Positions 49,779 to 60,100 are shown, counted from the stretch's first letter. The stretch is DNA of 64,000 nucleotides from Archangium violaceum (GCF_016887565.1 NZ_CP069396.1:3127001-3191000); one strand, 5' to 3'. The notes: generated by a model from the sequence alone, not told the origin. A program made the numbers and translations.

Positions 49779-50825
49779 CTACCGGAGGTATCCGTCGAGG
49801 AGCGCGAACCCGGGCCCCTCGACGGGAACTCGTTTCCGGAGCGATGCGAGGAAGGACCACGCGTGGTCCGACAGGAGGACCACACCGACGTCCGCCTCCG
49901 CCGAGAAGCCGATGAAGCCCGCGTAGCCGCCCGTCACCGAGGAGCGCCACACCAGCGGCTTTCCACCCACGTCGGTGATGTTCCACCCGAGCCCCACGCG
50001 CATGCCGCGCGCCTCCACTCGCGGTTCGTGCGCGAGCCGCAGGGCCCGGCCGAGCCCGGCATCCCGGTGTCCGAGGTTCGCGTCGAGGAAGCGCAGCAGG
50101 TCGGGCACCGTCGAGCGGACCGCCCCCGCACCGGGCAACGCCGGGAAGGTCCAGCCCGGCACCGGCACGCCCCGGGCGGTGTGGCCGGGAATCAGCCTCC
50201 GCTCCTGTTCCTCGGAGAGGCGGACAGCGGTGGTGTCGCTCAATCCCAGCGGCGTGCAGAGGTGGTCCCTCAGGGCGTGGCCGTAGTTGAGTCTCAGGCG
50301 GCGTGAGAGGACGTGGCCGAGCACGCCCATGCCGATGACGGACTCGGCGTACTCGCGCGGCGGCGGGTGCTGGGGGTGGTAGCTCCTCAAGAAGGCCCCG
50401 AACAGCTCCGCGCCGAAGTGGCCGTAGGGGTCGGCCGGGTTCCGCTGGGGAGTCCGCAGGTTCGGCGGGTCGTACGGCATGCCGGACGTATGCGTCGCCA
50501 GCTGCTCGAGCGTGATGCGGCCGGCCACTTCATCCGGGAGGAGGGGCAGGGGGAGCACCTCCTTCAGCGGCGTATCGAGCTTCGCCTCACCCCGGTCCAC
50601 CAACAACCCGAGCAGGGTGCCGGTGAAGACCTGGGTGAGGAAGCCCAGCTCGTACAGGGCCTCCGCGGCGGGCGGTGTCCCCTCGCGGCGAAGCGCCTGG
50701 ACGTGGTGCTCTCCCCGGTGCGTGATGCCCACGCACAGCGCCGCCGAGGGGTAGGCGCGCAGGTAGCGCCGGGTCGCGCGGAAGATCGCCTCGGAGGGCG
50801 AGCCAGGGGAGGCTTGGTGGGTCAT
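49779..50825 (-). CDS. beta-lactamase-fold protein lacking the SxxK motif
   Basis: A 348-residue protein of the class C beta-lactamase/DD-peptidase superfamily, ATG at 50825. Fold markers are ALYELGFLTQVFTGTLLGLL, LEQLATHTSGMPY, YAESVIGMGVLGHVL and a C-terminal TGGYAGFIGFSAEADVGVVL. In active relatives the first block reads (F/S)xxxSxTK. Here Ser and Lys are replaced (GFLTQ), and the YxN motif reads YAE. Standard serine hydrolysis is therefore not expected, so it may be a non-catalytic binding protein or use another mechanism. No signal peptide. It follows the KaiC-like gene after 10 bp and is probably in the same operon. Confidence 0.8.
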   Translation of the reverse strand: MTHQASPGSPSEAIFRATRRYLRAYPSAALCVGITHRGEHHVQALRREGTPPAAEALYELGFLTQVFTGTLLGLLVDRGEAKLDTPLKEVLPLPLLPDEVAGRITLEQLATHTSGMPYDPPNLRTPQRNPADPYGHFGAELFGAFLRSYHPQHPPPREYAESVIGMGVLGHVLSRRLRLNYGHALRDHLCTPLGLSDTTAVRLSEEQERRLIPGHTARGVPVPGWTFPALPGAGAVRSTVPDLLRFLDANLGHRDAGLGRALRLAHEPRVEARGMRVGLGWNITDVGGKPLVWRSSVTGGYAGFIGFSAEADVGVVLLSDHAWSFLASLRKRVPVEGPGFALLDGYLR

Positions 50826-50835
50826 GGGGGGAGCC

Positions 50836-52278
50836 CTATCCGCGAGGCCGGCTCTCCTCTTCCGCCTGGGAGTCACGCGGCGCCTCCACGCGCAGCCCTC
50901 CGGGACGGATGTGCATCGTGTAGGAGTCCTCCGCGTGCGCCGAGCCCCGCATCTTCACCACGCTGATGGTGCGGGAGAGCTTCTGCTCCTTCCGCTCGTA
51001 ATCGAGCGCGATGATGGCGTCGGGGATGGTGGAGAGGAACGGCGCCGTCGAGTCGTCTTGGTGGGTCGTGAGCGTCTGCGTGAGGAGCGCGCTGCGGCTG
51101 TGCTCCCGGACCAGGGACGCGAAACCGACCATGAACTGCCGGAAGCCCCTCGCGGACGTCGAGTGCGCGATGGACGAGATGCTGTCGAGCACGATGAGGG
51201 ACGGATCGAACTCATCCAGGCTCCTGCGCAGCTCCACCAGCAGATCCTCGGGGCTGGTGGCCTCGGGGTAGCTGCAGTCCATGCGCAACTTCCCCTGCTG
51301 CACGAACTCGTCCATGGGCAGCCCGACGCTCGCGAAGTTGCGCAGCAGGATGTTCCGCGTCTCCTCGAAGCCGTAGTAGGCCACGCGCTCCCCACGCGTC
51401 GCCCCGGCCCTGGCGTACATGCCGGCCAGGGTCGTCTTCCCACTGCCCGAGGGGCCCCGCAGCAGCGTGATGGAGTCCCGGAGCCAGCCCCCGTTCATCA
51501 TCGTGTCCAGCCCCGCGAAGCCGCTCGAGAACCGGCTCGTCGTGGGAGGCGCATCGTGGGCCCCCTGCACCCCGAACGGGAACACCATCAATCCCTTGCT
51601 GGTGATGGTGCAGGGGTACTCCCCCTTGTAGTGCGCGCTGCGCCGGTACTTGTGGACCTCGATGGTCCGCCGCCGCCGCTCGTCGTCCACCAGGTTGCGC
51701 AGGACGAGCACCACATCACACAGGAAGTCCTCGACGCCCAGCGTCGTCCGGGGGCCGTAGTCGTCCGGCGCTTCCGCCGTCACGAGCGCCGTCAGCTCGA
51801 GCCTCCGGAAGGTCCGCACCAGCTCGAAGAACTGGTGCCGGAGCCGCTCCTCGGACGGCTTCGGGCTGAACAGCGCGGTGGCGGAGTCCAGGACGATCGC
51901 CTGCGCGCCGAACTCGCTGACCGCGGCCTCGATGCGGTGCACCAGCGCGACGATGTCGTAGTCCCCCGTGACGACGGTGCTCGCGTCCATCGGGAGGGTG
52001 AGGTCCGTGAACCGGAGCTTGTCCGTCGCCAGCAGCTCCGAGGTGGCGAAGCCGAGCCCCTCTCCGGTGTCCTCGAGGTCCGCCGGGGTCTCCTCGATGG
52101 TGAACACCATCGTCTTGAGTCCCGAGCGGGCCAGGTGGCTGGCGATCTGCAGCGCGAGGATGCTCTTGGCCGCACCGCTCTTTCCCGTCAGGAGGGTGGT
52201 TCGTCCCCTCGGAAGGCCGCCGTTCGTGATGGTGTCGAGCCCGGGTACGCCTGTTGGCACCTTCTGCATCGTGGTCAT
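50836..52278 (-). CDS. KaiC-like double-domain ATPase
   Basis: A 480-residue RecA-like protein with two KaiC domains. Domain I has Walker A GKSGAAKS (residues 32-39) and the IEET pair. Domain II has GPSGSGKT (about 274-282), FEET, and FLSTIPDAIIALDYE, where the adjacent Ser-Thr corresponds to the clock phosphosites (S431/T432) of cyanobacterial KaiC. The following VVKMRGSAH matches the KaiC FKMRGSWH loop. Full KaiC is about 520 residues, so this is the standard architecture without a long tail. Its ATG overlaps the stop of the KaiB-fusion gene by 4 bp. Whether it oscillates is unknown; in many bacteria KaiBC serves stress or timing roles. Confidence 0.9.
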   Translation of the reverse strand: MTTMQKVPTGVPGLDTITNGGLPRGRTTLLTGKSGAAKSILALQIASHLARSGLKTMVFTIEETPADLEDTGEGLGFATSELLATDKLRFTDLTLPMDASTVVTGDYDIVALVHRIEAAVSEFGAQAIVLDSATALFSPKPSEERLRHQFFELVRTFRRLELTALVTAEAPDDYGPRTTLGVEDFLCDVVLVLRNLVDDERRRRTIEVHKYRRSAHYKGEYPCTITSKGLMVFPFGVQGAHDAPPTTSRFSSGFAGLDTMMNGGWLRDSITLLRGPSGSGKTTLAGMYARAGATRGERVAYYGFEETRNILLRNFASVGLPMDEFVQQGKLRMDCSYPEATSPEDLLVELRRSLDEFDPSLIVLDSISSIAHSTSARGFRQFMVGFASLVREHSRSALLTQTLTTHQDDSTAPFLSTIPDAIIALDYERKEQKLSRTISVVKMRGSAHAEDSYTMHIRPGGLRVEAPRDSQAEEESRPRG

Positions 52279-52991
52279 CGTCTCCGTTCGACCTGTACGT
52301 CATGCAGCAGGTCGGTCACCGCCTGGAGCTGGTCCAGGGCTCCCAGGTAATAGGCTCGTGGCGTGGGAAAGCGCTTGACGAGCGTGGGGGTGAAGGCAAT
52401 GCGGTCCTCGTCGAACGAGACGGGGCGCTCCTTCGAGAGGTCCACGACCGTGAGCCTCACCTGCGAGCGCTCGTAGCCCGCCAGCAGCGTCTCGAGCTTG
52501 CGGAGCGCGCGCAGCGAGGCGGGAGAGGCCTCGCTGATGTAGAGCGTGAGCTCGACCTTCACGCCTCGCTGGCCCTCTTCCTTCTGCTGGGTCCGCTGCA
52601 GGTGCTCCTTGGTCCTCACCAGCTCGCGGTCGCGTACCGGGGCGAGGATCTCGTGGATCCTGAAGAGGAACTTGTCCACGTCGATGGGCTTGCGGATGAC
52701 GCGGTAGCCCGCCGTGCCTTCCAGGTGGGAGGCCCCCGTGAGCACGAGGGACTCGCAGTTGAGCAGGCCGTTCTCCGCGGCCTGGGCCAGCATGCGCGCT
52801 CCGTCGAAGTCCGGGAGGTTGTAGTCCGTGATGACGAGGTGGAATTGCTCGCGGCGAAGCGCCTCGAGCCCCTCGCCCGCCGTGGCCGCGACGGTGACGT
52901 GGTAGCCGGCCGCCTCGAGCACCTCTTGCAGTGCCTCGCGGATGTCCGGGTCATCCTCGACGTACATCACCCGCAGTCCTAAAGACGCCAC
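52275..52991 (-). CDS. response regulator receiver fused to a KaiB-like domain
   Basis: A 238-residue protein from a GTG at 52991 (GGGAGAG 5 bp upstream). Residues 5-120 are a CheY-like receiver: acidic pocket EDD (12-14), phospho-Asp56 in LVITDYNLPD, Thr in VLTGASH, Lys101 in RKPID. A helix linker (125-145) leads to a thioredoxin-like KaiB domain (about 146-230) with VELTLYISEASPASLRALRK, VDLSKERP and AFTPTLVKRFPTPRAYYLG, the last matching the KaiB pattern TPTLVK..P.P...IIG. It is coupled to the KaiC-like gene. The fusion suggests phosphorelay control of KaiB-KaiC interaction. Confidence 0.85.
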   Translation of the reverse strand: MASLGLRVMYVEDDPDIREALQEVLEAAGYHVTVAATAGEGLEALRREQFHLVITDYNLPDFDGARMLAQAAENGLLNCESLVLTGASHLEGTAGYRVIRKPIDVDKFLFRIHEILAPVRDRELVRTKEHLQRTQQKEEGQRGVKVELTLYISEASPASLRALRKLETLLAGYERSQVRLTVVDLSKERPVSFDEDRIAFTPTLVKRFPTPRAYYLGALDQLQAVTDLLHDVQVERRR

Positions 52992-53314
52992 GTTCTCTCC
53001 CAACGGGGTGCCATGACGGTGTCGCCAGCGCGGCGCTGGCATACCAGAATTCGGGGCGCTGTTCGCTTGGCGCTGGGCGGCGTTCCCCCACCGGACCGCT
53101 TCGGGAGGAGTGTGCGGATTTCAACAACTCCTGCCGTGTTGGAGGCCCCGGAGAACGGTGATGGTGTGATTCTCGCATGAGCCCGTACTCGCGAGGAACT
53201 CCGTGATTCCGGGTGCATGAAGAGAATCGCCACCGATGACGATGTTGTGCGCTGATTGGCGCCCCCCTGACGTGCGCGCCGTGTCCGCGTGCGGTCCATC
53301 GTGATCGGAGGTCA
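52992..53314. other. 323-bp divergent intergenic region, no gene
   Basis: This region separates the KaiB/KaiC operon (minus) from the lipoprotein gene (plus) and must hold both promoters. No convincing -35/-10 pair, terminator or RNA was recognised. A ribosome site (GGAGG at 53307) precedes the next gene. Confidence 0.5.
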
Positions 53315-55315
53315 ATGATGCGCCAGCCCCTGCGTTCCTGGGTGCCAACGCTTTGTCTGGTGGCCTTGCTCGGCTGTGCGCCTGGCAACGAGCCATCGGA
53401 TGGGAACCCCCCCCAGGCCAGGGTGGGCCTGGAGCCAGCGACGGCAGCGCTCCTCACGGGCGGGACGCAGCGCTTCACCGCGACGGTGACGGGCTCGAGC
53501 GAGACGGCGGTGCGCTGGACCTCGACGGGTGGGGACATCACGGGCGAGGGCGTGTACACGGCGCCAGCGATCGCGGGCACGTACACGGTGCGGGCCACGA
53601 GCGTGGCGGACGCGAGCTCCTACGCGGAATCCTCGGTGACGGTGACCGCGCCGCCGGTGCGCTCGCCGCCGATGATCGGGCATCTCGTGGCGGCGCCCTC
53701 GACGATCGACCCGGGGCAGAGCACGACCCTGAACTGGGAAGTGGTGGGGGCCACGAGCCTGAGCCTCGAGCCGGAAGTGGGCACCGTGACGGGCTCGCGT
53801 GTGTCGGTGAGCCCGGCCAAGACGACGACCTACACGCTGCGGGCCACCAATGACGTGGGGAGCGTCACGGCGAGCGTGACGGTGACGGTCACCGTTCCCC
53901 CGGACACCTGGGCGTCCCTGGGTTGGGCCCACGAGCTGCCCGGGAACTACGACTCGGACGTCTATCGCTGGCTGGATTCCGGAAGGCAGCAACGGACGGC
54001 CGTGCTCACGCGCAACGACAGCAGGGATCCGGGCGGCAGCTACGGCGGCATGCTCCGGCAGTTCCGCTTCCGCGTGGGCACCCAGGAGCGCGTGTCCACG
54101 GGCACGGGCGCCAGTGGCTTGTGGAACGGCTGGGGCTACGTGGTGAGCCATTACGGCAACACGGTGGCCTACTCCGCGAACATCCCGGGCAACCACCGCC
54201 GGGTCTTCGTGGGCCGGCACCATGCCGTCCACGAGTTCTCCTGGTCCATTCCCATCAGTGGCATCCCCGTCAAGGTCACGGTGCACTGGTTCTTCTCCAC
54301 GGGGAGGGATCATCCGGTCTACGCCGTCACCTTCGATACCAGCGCCGCCGGACCCGGTGGATTGCCCACCAACGCGGACTCGCGGACGCCCTATGGCGAC
54401 ATCGCCTGGGATGGTGATGGCACCAACGCGTGGGTGGATGGCGTGAAGTGGGGAGACAAGTACAGGTTCTTCTCCCGCGACGAACCCCTCACGGACCAGA
54501 GCCGCTGGGACTACCGCCAGCTCAACGCGGTTCCCTACACCCTGACGTACTCCCGGAGCGCCGACGCGGAGATGGGCATGGTGCAGACGCTCGACTGGCT
54601 CCAGCACAACACGGGCGGCACCTGGTTCCACGACAACTGGGGTCATGCCTCCGAGGACCGCGTGAATGCCAGTCAGTTCGGCTCCTGGCTCATGCCGCCC
54701 AACTGGAACTGGCCCTACCAGATGTGCCAGTACGAGATGGGTAACACCCAACCGACCCGGAGCAAGCGTCTGGCCTGGGGCTTGATGTACGGCGCCGTGG
54801 GCTCTCTCCTCTATGGGGCGTATGGCAACGGGGGACAGCTCTCGGGGCATCCCCACCAGAGCTACTCCGTCTTCATGGTCATGGGCCGGCAGAGCGCCGA
54901 GACGGTGCTGGCGCAGGCGACCCAGGTGGAGCGCATGCTCCGGGCGCAGCTCGTCGCCATTCGAGGCTCGCTGGTGAGCGAGGGTCCCCCCGGCGTGGCC
55001 CGCGCCGACACCGCGCGCTATCCGGTGGCTGGCTACAACAGCACCTACGCGGCCTACGAGCTCCAGCCGGACGTGACGGGCCAGTTCACCGTGACCCTGA
55101 ATGCCGCCGGTGGAGACATCCAGAATCCCGTCTTCCTCGTTCACAAGGAGGGCGGAGTGCCCGGGCGCGTCTACCTGGATGGCGTGCCGCTGATCGCGGA
55201 CCTGGACTACTTCGCGTCTTCCGATGCCAGCACCGGTGTGGTGTGGCTCACCCTCAACCGCGTGTGGAGCGGCAGCCATACCCTGTCCACCGGTCCGGGC
55301 AATGGCTTGAAGTGA
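53315..55315 (+). CDS. large lipoprotein with bacterial Ig-like domains
   Basis: A 666-residue protein, ATG 53315 with GGAGG upstream. The signal ends in LVALLGC (Cys21). Residues 35-110 and 115-195 look like two bacterial Ig-like domains (TATVTGSSETAVRWTSTGGD and STTLNWEVVGATSLSLEPEV). The remaining 460 residues are rich in Trp, Tyr and Gly, with several W/H-rich segments (WGHASEDRVNASQFGSWLMP) and no cysteine-rich or catalytic motif that I know. A surface polysaccharide-binding or adhesion role is possible but unproven. The next gene, 40 bp on, encodes a beta-barrel-like protein, so the two may act together. Confidence 0.8.
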   Translation: MMRQPLRSWVPTLCLVALLGCAPGNEPSDGNPPQARVGLEPATAALLTGGTQRFTATVTGSSETAVRWTSTGGDITGEGVYTAPAIAGTYTVRATSVADASSYAESSVTVTAPPVRSPPMIGHLVAAPSTIDPGQSTTLNWEVVGATSLSLEPEVGTVTGSRVSVSPAKTTTYTLRATNDVGSVTASVTVTVTVPPDTWASLGWAHELPGNYDSDVYRWLDSGRQQRTAVLTRNDSRDPGGSYGGMLRQFRFRVGTQERVSTGTGASGLWNGWGYVVSHYGNTVAYSANIPGNHRRVFVGRHHAVHEFSWSIPISGIPVKVTVHWFFSTGRDHPVYAVTFDTSAAGPGGLPTNADSRTPYGDIAWDGDGTNAWVDGVKWGDKYRFFSRDEPLTDQSRWDYRQLNAVPYTLTYSRSADAEMGMVQTLDWLQHNTGGTWFHDNWGHASEDRVNASQFGSWLMPPNWNWPYQMCQYEMGNTQPTRSKRLAWGLMYGAVGSLLYGAYGNGGQLSGHPHQSYSVFMVMGRQSAETVLAQATQVERMLRAQLVAIRGSLVSEGPPGVARADTARYPVAGYNSTYAAYELQPDVTGQFTVTLNAAGGDIQNPVFLVHKEGGVPGRVYLDGVPLIADLDYFASSDASTGVVWLTLNRVWSGSHTLSTGPGNGLK

Positions 55316-55355
55316 CCGGTAGTGGAACGCGGCTCCCAGGAAAGGCGGAACCCTC

Positions 55356-56330
55356 ATGCTCGAACGGAGTGCGGTGGTGGTCGGCTGTCTATCGGCGTTG
55401 TTGGTGGTGCTCGCGGCTCCAGGAGCACTCGCCCAGAGCGCTCAGGCGCCGGGGGACACGGTGCCACGGCGGGAGGATGCGCCCTCGCGGGTGATTCCGC
55501 CCCTCCACACCTTCTACCGGGTGGGCGTCGCCGCGCGCGCGAACCCCACGGGCCTCTTCACCCAGCTCTCCTTCCAGGTGCGCTACCGCCTGTACGAGAG
55601 CCCGTCGCTCGCGCTGAAGGACAACTTCATCGGCGTGGGGCCGGTGGCCTTCGTGAGCCCGGCCTTCGTGCGTGGCGGCATCGGCGTGGAGCTCCAGCCG
55701 CTCTCCGTGCTGAACCTGTCCGCCTCCTACGAGGGCACCCGCTGGTTCGGCAACTTCAACTACCTGCAGTCCTTCCCTGGCCCCAACGCGGACGCGAGCG
55801 ACCGGCGCCTGGCGGAGCTTGGCGGGGAAGGGGGGACGAGCTACACCTCCAGTGGCACCCTGCTCACCCTGGCCGCGATGCTGCAGTTCAAGGTGGGCCC
55901 CCTCGCGGTGCGCTCCAACCCGCGGTTGGTCCGCTTCGACCTGCGGCTGCGCGAGGGGGACCGCGTCTTCTACGAGCCGGTGCTGGACGTGGTCGTCCCC
56001 AATGGGGGCTGGGTGGCGAGCAACGACGCGGATCTGCTCTACGTGGCGGGCCGCCTGGCCGTGGGCCTGCGCTACACGGCCACGGGCAGCTTCTTCCGGC
56101 CCCGGGACTACCCGGCTGGAGAGATGGACCTCGGACTCAACCCCACCATCCACCGGGTGGGACCCTTCCTCGCCTACACGTTCCATGACGAGGTCGACCG
56201 GCGCTTCAACGCTCCCACCCTGGTGCTCGTCTCGCAGTGGTTCCTCAGCCACCGCTATCGGACGGGCATGGAGGTGAGCCAGGCCCTCCCGTGGATCGCG
56301 CTCGCCTTCCAGTTCAAGGGCATCCCCTGA
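55356..56330 (+). CDS. putative outer-membrane beta-barrel protein
   Basis: A 324-residue protein with a signal peptide (SALLVVLAAPGALAQ, cleavage after AQ-type site near 27). The mature part has alternating amphipathic strands with aromatic ends (FTQLSFQVRYRLYESPSLAL, LNLSASYEGTRWFGNFNYLQ, LRYTATGSFFRP) and ends in LAFQFKGIP. This is typical of a transmembrane beta-barrel, although the last residue is Pro and not Phe. It is probably in the outer membrane, in the same transcript as the lipoprotein upstream. No specific family was recognised. Confidence 0.7.
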   Translation: MLERSAVVVGCLSALLVVLAAPGALAQSAQAPGDTVPRREDAPSRVIPPLHTFYRVGVAARANPTGLFTQLSFQVRYRLYESPSLALKDNFIGVGPVAFVSPAFVRGGIGVELQPLSVLNLSASYEGTRWFGNFNYLQSFPGPNADASDRRLAELGGEGGTSYTSSGTLLTLAAMLQFKVGPLAVRSNPRLVRFDLRLREGDRVFYEPVLDVVVPNGGWVASNDADLLYVAGRLAVGLRYTATGSFFRPRDYPAGEMDLGLNPTIHRVGPFLAYTFHDEVDRRFNAPTLVLVSQWFLSHRYRTGMEVSQALPWIALAFQFKGIP

Positions 56331-56403
56331 GTAGGATGCCACCCCTTACCGTCGCCTGTTCCTCCAAGTAGGCTCGGTGGTCAAAGCCGCGAGAGGAGTG
56401 GGT

Positions 56404-57018
56404 ATGGACAGCTCGGGTTCCGATGATGCGTTGCCGCTCGGTTCGGACGAGGAGATGCAGCAGCGGCTGGCGTTCACGACTCCGGAGGACACCATGCGGG
56501 GTGTCTTCTACAACGGGATATTGGATGCCGTGCGGCAACTGGGGAGCGAGGATGCGGTCCGGCGCTGTCTGGAGGCGTGCGGAGAGTCGGGGTTCCTGGA
56601 CTTCTTCAACTACCCGTACAGCAGCTTCATCCGGCTGCTGTACACGGCGGCCCGGCTCCTGAGCGACAAGTATGGCGGCTTCGAGCAGGCGCTGGCGGCG
56701 ATGGGCCACTACGCGGCCACGCGCTACTACACCTCTCCGGTGGGACGGGCGCTGCAGCTGATGTTCATGAACGACCCGAAGCGGCTCATCTCCAACCTGC
56801 CGATGGCCTCCAAGATGGCCGCGGCGGGCTCGCAGTGCGAGGTGCGGCTGACGGATCAGAAGAGCGGCGTCGTCATCTACCGGCACGACCTGCTGCCCCG
56901 CCCCTACATCGTGGGGGGGTTCCTCGGGACCTTCGAGTCCATTCATACGAAGGGCCTGAAGGTGGACGTGCGCGTCCTGGGACCGCTCGACACGGAGTAC
57001 ACCTTCTCCTGGGAGTGA
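56404..57018 (+). CDS. DUF2378 (TIGR02265) family protein
   Basis: A 204-residue cytoplasmic protein, ATG 56404 with GAGAGGAG 7 bp upstream (a GTG at 56377 is possible). It shows the myxobacterial TIGR02265 layout: VFYNGILDAVRQLG, FNYPYSSFIRLLYTAARLLS, GHYAATRYYTSPVGRALQLM and a C-terminal LGTFESIHTKGLKVDVRVLG. The family is highly multiplied in myxobacteria and has a possible ligand-binding or regulatory role. No partner is evident beside the neighbouring surface-protein genes. No signal peptide or catalytic motif. Confidence 0.85.
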   Translation: MDSSGSDDALPLGSDEEMQQRLAFTTPEDTMRGVFYNGILDAVRQLGSEDAVRRCLEACGESGFLDFFNYPYSSFIRLLYTAARLLSDKYGGFEQALAAMGHYAATRYYTSPVGRALQLMFMNDPKRLISNLPMASKMAAAGSQCEVRLTDQKSGVVIYRHDLLPRPYIVGGFLGTFESIHTKGLKVDVRVLGPLDTEYTFSWE

Positions 57019-57164
57019 GGGCCTCGCTTCCCCCCGTAAGTCAGGGTCTCCTGTAAAAGTCAGAGGAGACGGCTTGTGCCGTCCGCTCCATGCCGGTAGA
57101 GCGGCATGCGGATGAGTGCGTCCACCCGGCGGCGAGGTGGTCGCTTGCAGAGGGGGATGACCGA

Positions 57165-60100
57165 ATGAGCAGGAATGGCAGATGGACCTTGGTCCTCGTC
57201 GCCGCGAGCACGTTGCTCGGCGCCGTGGGCTGTGGTGGAGCACGTGAGCCGGAGGCCGCACCCGAGGAGCCGCGGGCCCTGGCACAGGCATTGAGCGGGG
57301 GTCCGGACTTCTTCATCCAGCAGGTGAGCGCACCGCCGAGCGTGTTGGGCGGCGGCTCGCTGCGGGTGGGCGTCACGGTGTGCAACCGGGGCGGTGCGGT
57401 TGGCAACCCGGGGATGGTGGAGCTCGTCCTGTCGAAGGACGCGATCATCACCGCGGGGCAGGATATGCCCATCGGGACGGTCTCGTTGGCCACCCTGGTG
57501 CCGGGCGAGTGCGCCGCGCGCGAGGTGCTGGTCACCGCCAATGCGGCCACGGGCTCCTGGTTCGTGGGGGCGATCGCCGACCGGGCAAAGCAGACAGCGG
57601 AGCTCTCCGAGACCAACAACACGCTGGCCGGTGGTCAGGTGGGGGTTGGCTCCCTGCCGGACTTCGTCATCCAGGAGGTGCGTGGTGTGCGCGCCAGCGC
57701 GCAGCCCGGCCAGTCCATGCAGGTGAGTGTCGTGGTGTGCAACCAGGGCACCAAGCCCGACAGCACGACCTTGACCCTGATGCTGTCTCCGGACGAGGCC
57801 ATCACGACGACCGACCAGTCCATCAGCGGCAGCGTGTCCATTCCGACGATGAATCCAGGGGTGTGCGGCGTGGTGAGCATCACTGGCACCGTCCCATCGG
57901 TTCCCCCGGGAGCCTGGTACCTGGGCGCCTACGCGGACCGGAGCAATGCGAGGCCGGAGCTCATCGAGACCAACAACGGGCGCGGCACGCTCCTGGGCGT
58001 GGGCCTCCGGCCCGACTTCGTCGTCACCGCGATGACGGAGGTTCCCCAGGTGGTGGCGCCGGATGCGTCCTTCACCACGTTCGTCACGGTGTGCAACCCA
58101 GGCACCGCCAGTGGCAGCGCCCTGGTGGAGCTGTTCCTCTCCAAGGACGCGGTCCTCTCCAGGGACCAGGATGTTCACGTGGGCTCGTTCCCCACGAGCA
58201 CGCTGGCTCCCGGTGCGTGCACTTTCATGCCGGCCAAGGTCATCGCCACCGTGCCCGCGGCCTCGCAGGGAGAGCTCTACCTGGGGGCCCTCGTCGACCC
58301 CTCCAACTCCGTTCCGGAGCTCATCGAGAGCAACAACACCTTCACGGCCGGCACGCTGGCCGTGGGAGACAGGCCGGACTTCGTCGTCGCCGCGTTGACG
58401 GGGCCGGTCTCCGCGACACAGGGCGACCCCCTGGGGGCGACCGTGACGGTCTGCAACCAGGGCAGGGTGGGAGGCTCCACGGAGGTGGAGCTCTACCTGT
58501 CCAAGGACGCGGTCATCCTCCCTCCGGCCCCAGTGGCCGGTGATGGGGACGTCTTCGTCGCCCGGGCTTTCGTGGAGCCGCTGAATCCGGGCCAGTGCCG
58601 GACGCTCGCGGTGGCCGGCCCGGCGTCCTTCCCCTACTCGTTCCCGGATGGTGAGTACCGCCTGGAGGCCATCGTCGATCCGCGCAACACCGCGCCGGAG
58701 CTCTTTGACGGCAACAACTCCCGGGCCGGTGACCTCCTGGCGGTGGGGACGGGGCCGGACTTCGTCATCCGCGAGGTGAGCGCGCCCGCGAGCGTGAGCT
58801 CGGGGGCGCCCTTGTCCGTCTCCCTCACGGTGTGCAACCAGGGCACCGTGCCGGGCAGCTCTTCCGTGAGGCTGGTGCTGTCTCCCGACGCGCGGCTCTC
58901 CCCTCCCGGGTCCGCGATGGAGGCGGGGGACCAGTCCCCGCAGGCCCTGCCAACGGGCACCCTGCCGCCGGGCCAGTGCGTCCCGCTGGTGACATCGTTC
59001 CCCGCCAGTTTCCCCTCGGGACCGTGGTACCTCGGCGCCCTCATCGACCCGAACAACGACGCGTGGGAGCTCGTCGAGAGCAACAACGTGTCCATCGGTG
59101 GGCTCGTGGGCGTGGGGACCCGTCCGGACTTCGCCGTCACGAAGGTGGTGGGGCCGGCGAGCGCGCGGCCGGGTGAACCCCTCTCCGCGTCCGTCACGGT
59201 GTGCAACCAGGGCACCGCGAATGCCGAAACAGAGGTGAGGCTCCTGCTGTCGCCCGACGCGGTGCTCGACCCGCTGTCCTGGCAGCTGGTCACGGTGGTG
59301 GAGAGCGCCACGGGTGTGCTCGCGCCGGGGGCCTGCAAGGAATTCCCGATGAATGGCACCGCCCCCGCGCTCGAGGGCCCGTTCTACCTGGCGGCGATCG
59401 CGGATCCGCTCGGTCTCTGGCCGGAGTTCATCGAGAGCAACAACTCCCGCGTGGGAGGCCCGCTGGGGCTCGGCAATCAGCCGGACCTCGTCGTCACGGA
59501 GGTGACGGGGCCGGAGCGCGTGCGGCCGGACGAGACCTTCACCGCGTCCATCACCGTGTGCAACCAGGGGACGGTGGGGGTGAGCACGGACGTGGCGCTC
59601 CTCCTGTCCAGCAACGAGGCCGTCACCCAGCCGGGGACGCCGGGACAGGATGGGGACGTGGAGCTCGGGGGGGTCTCGGGGCCCCTGGTGATGCCAGGGG
59701 CGTGCATCAAGGTGCCAGTGCAGGGCACCTACCTCGCCAGCAGCGGCCTTCCGCCAGGGGAGTACCACCTGAGCGCCATCGTCGACCCGGGCCAGAAGCT
59801 GGTGGAGTTCCTCGAGAGCAACAACGCGTTCGCGGGGAACCGGGTGGGGGTGGGGGACGCACCGGACTTCATCGTCAAGACCGTGACGGGAACCCAGCAA
59901 GCGAGGCCGGGCGACTCCTTCCCGGCCTCCGTCACGGTGTGCAATCAGGGCACCCTGGCCGGTGACGCGGAGGTCGCGCTGGTGCTGTCGTCCGACCCGG
60001 TCATCACCGGACCCCGGTCTCCCGGTGGGTCGGATGTCTCCGTGGGCCGGGTGTCCCCTGGCTACCTCCCTCCCGGGCAGTGCACGACGCAGCGGCTGAA

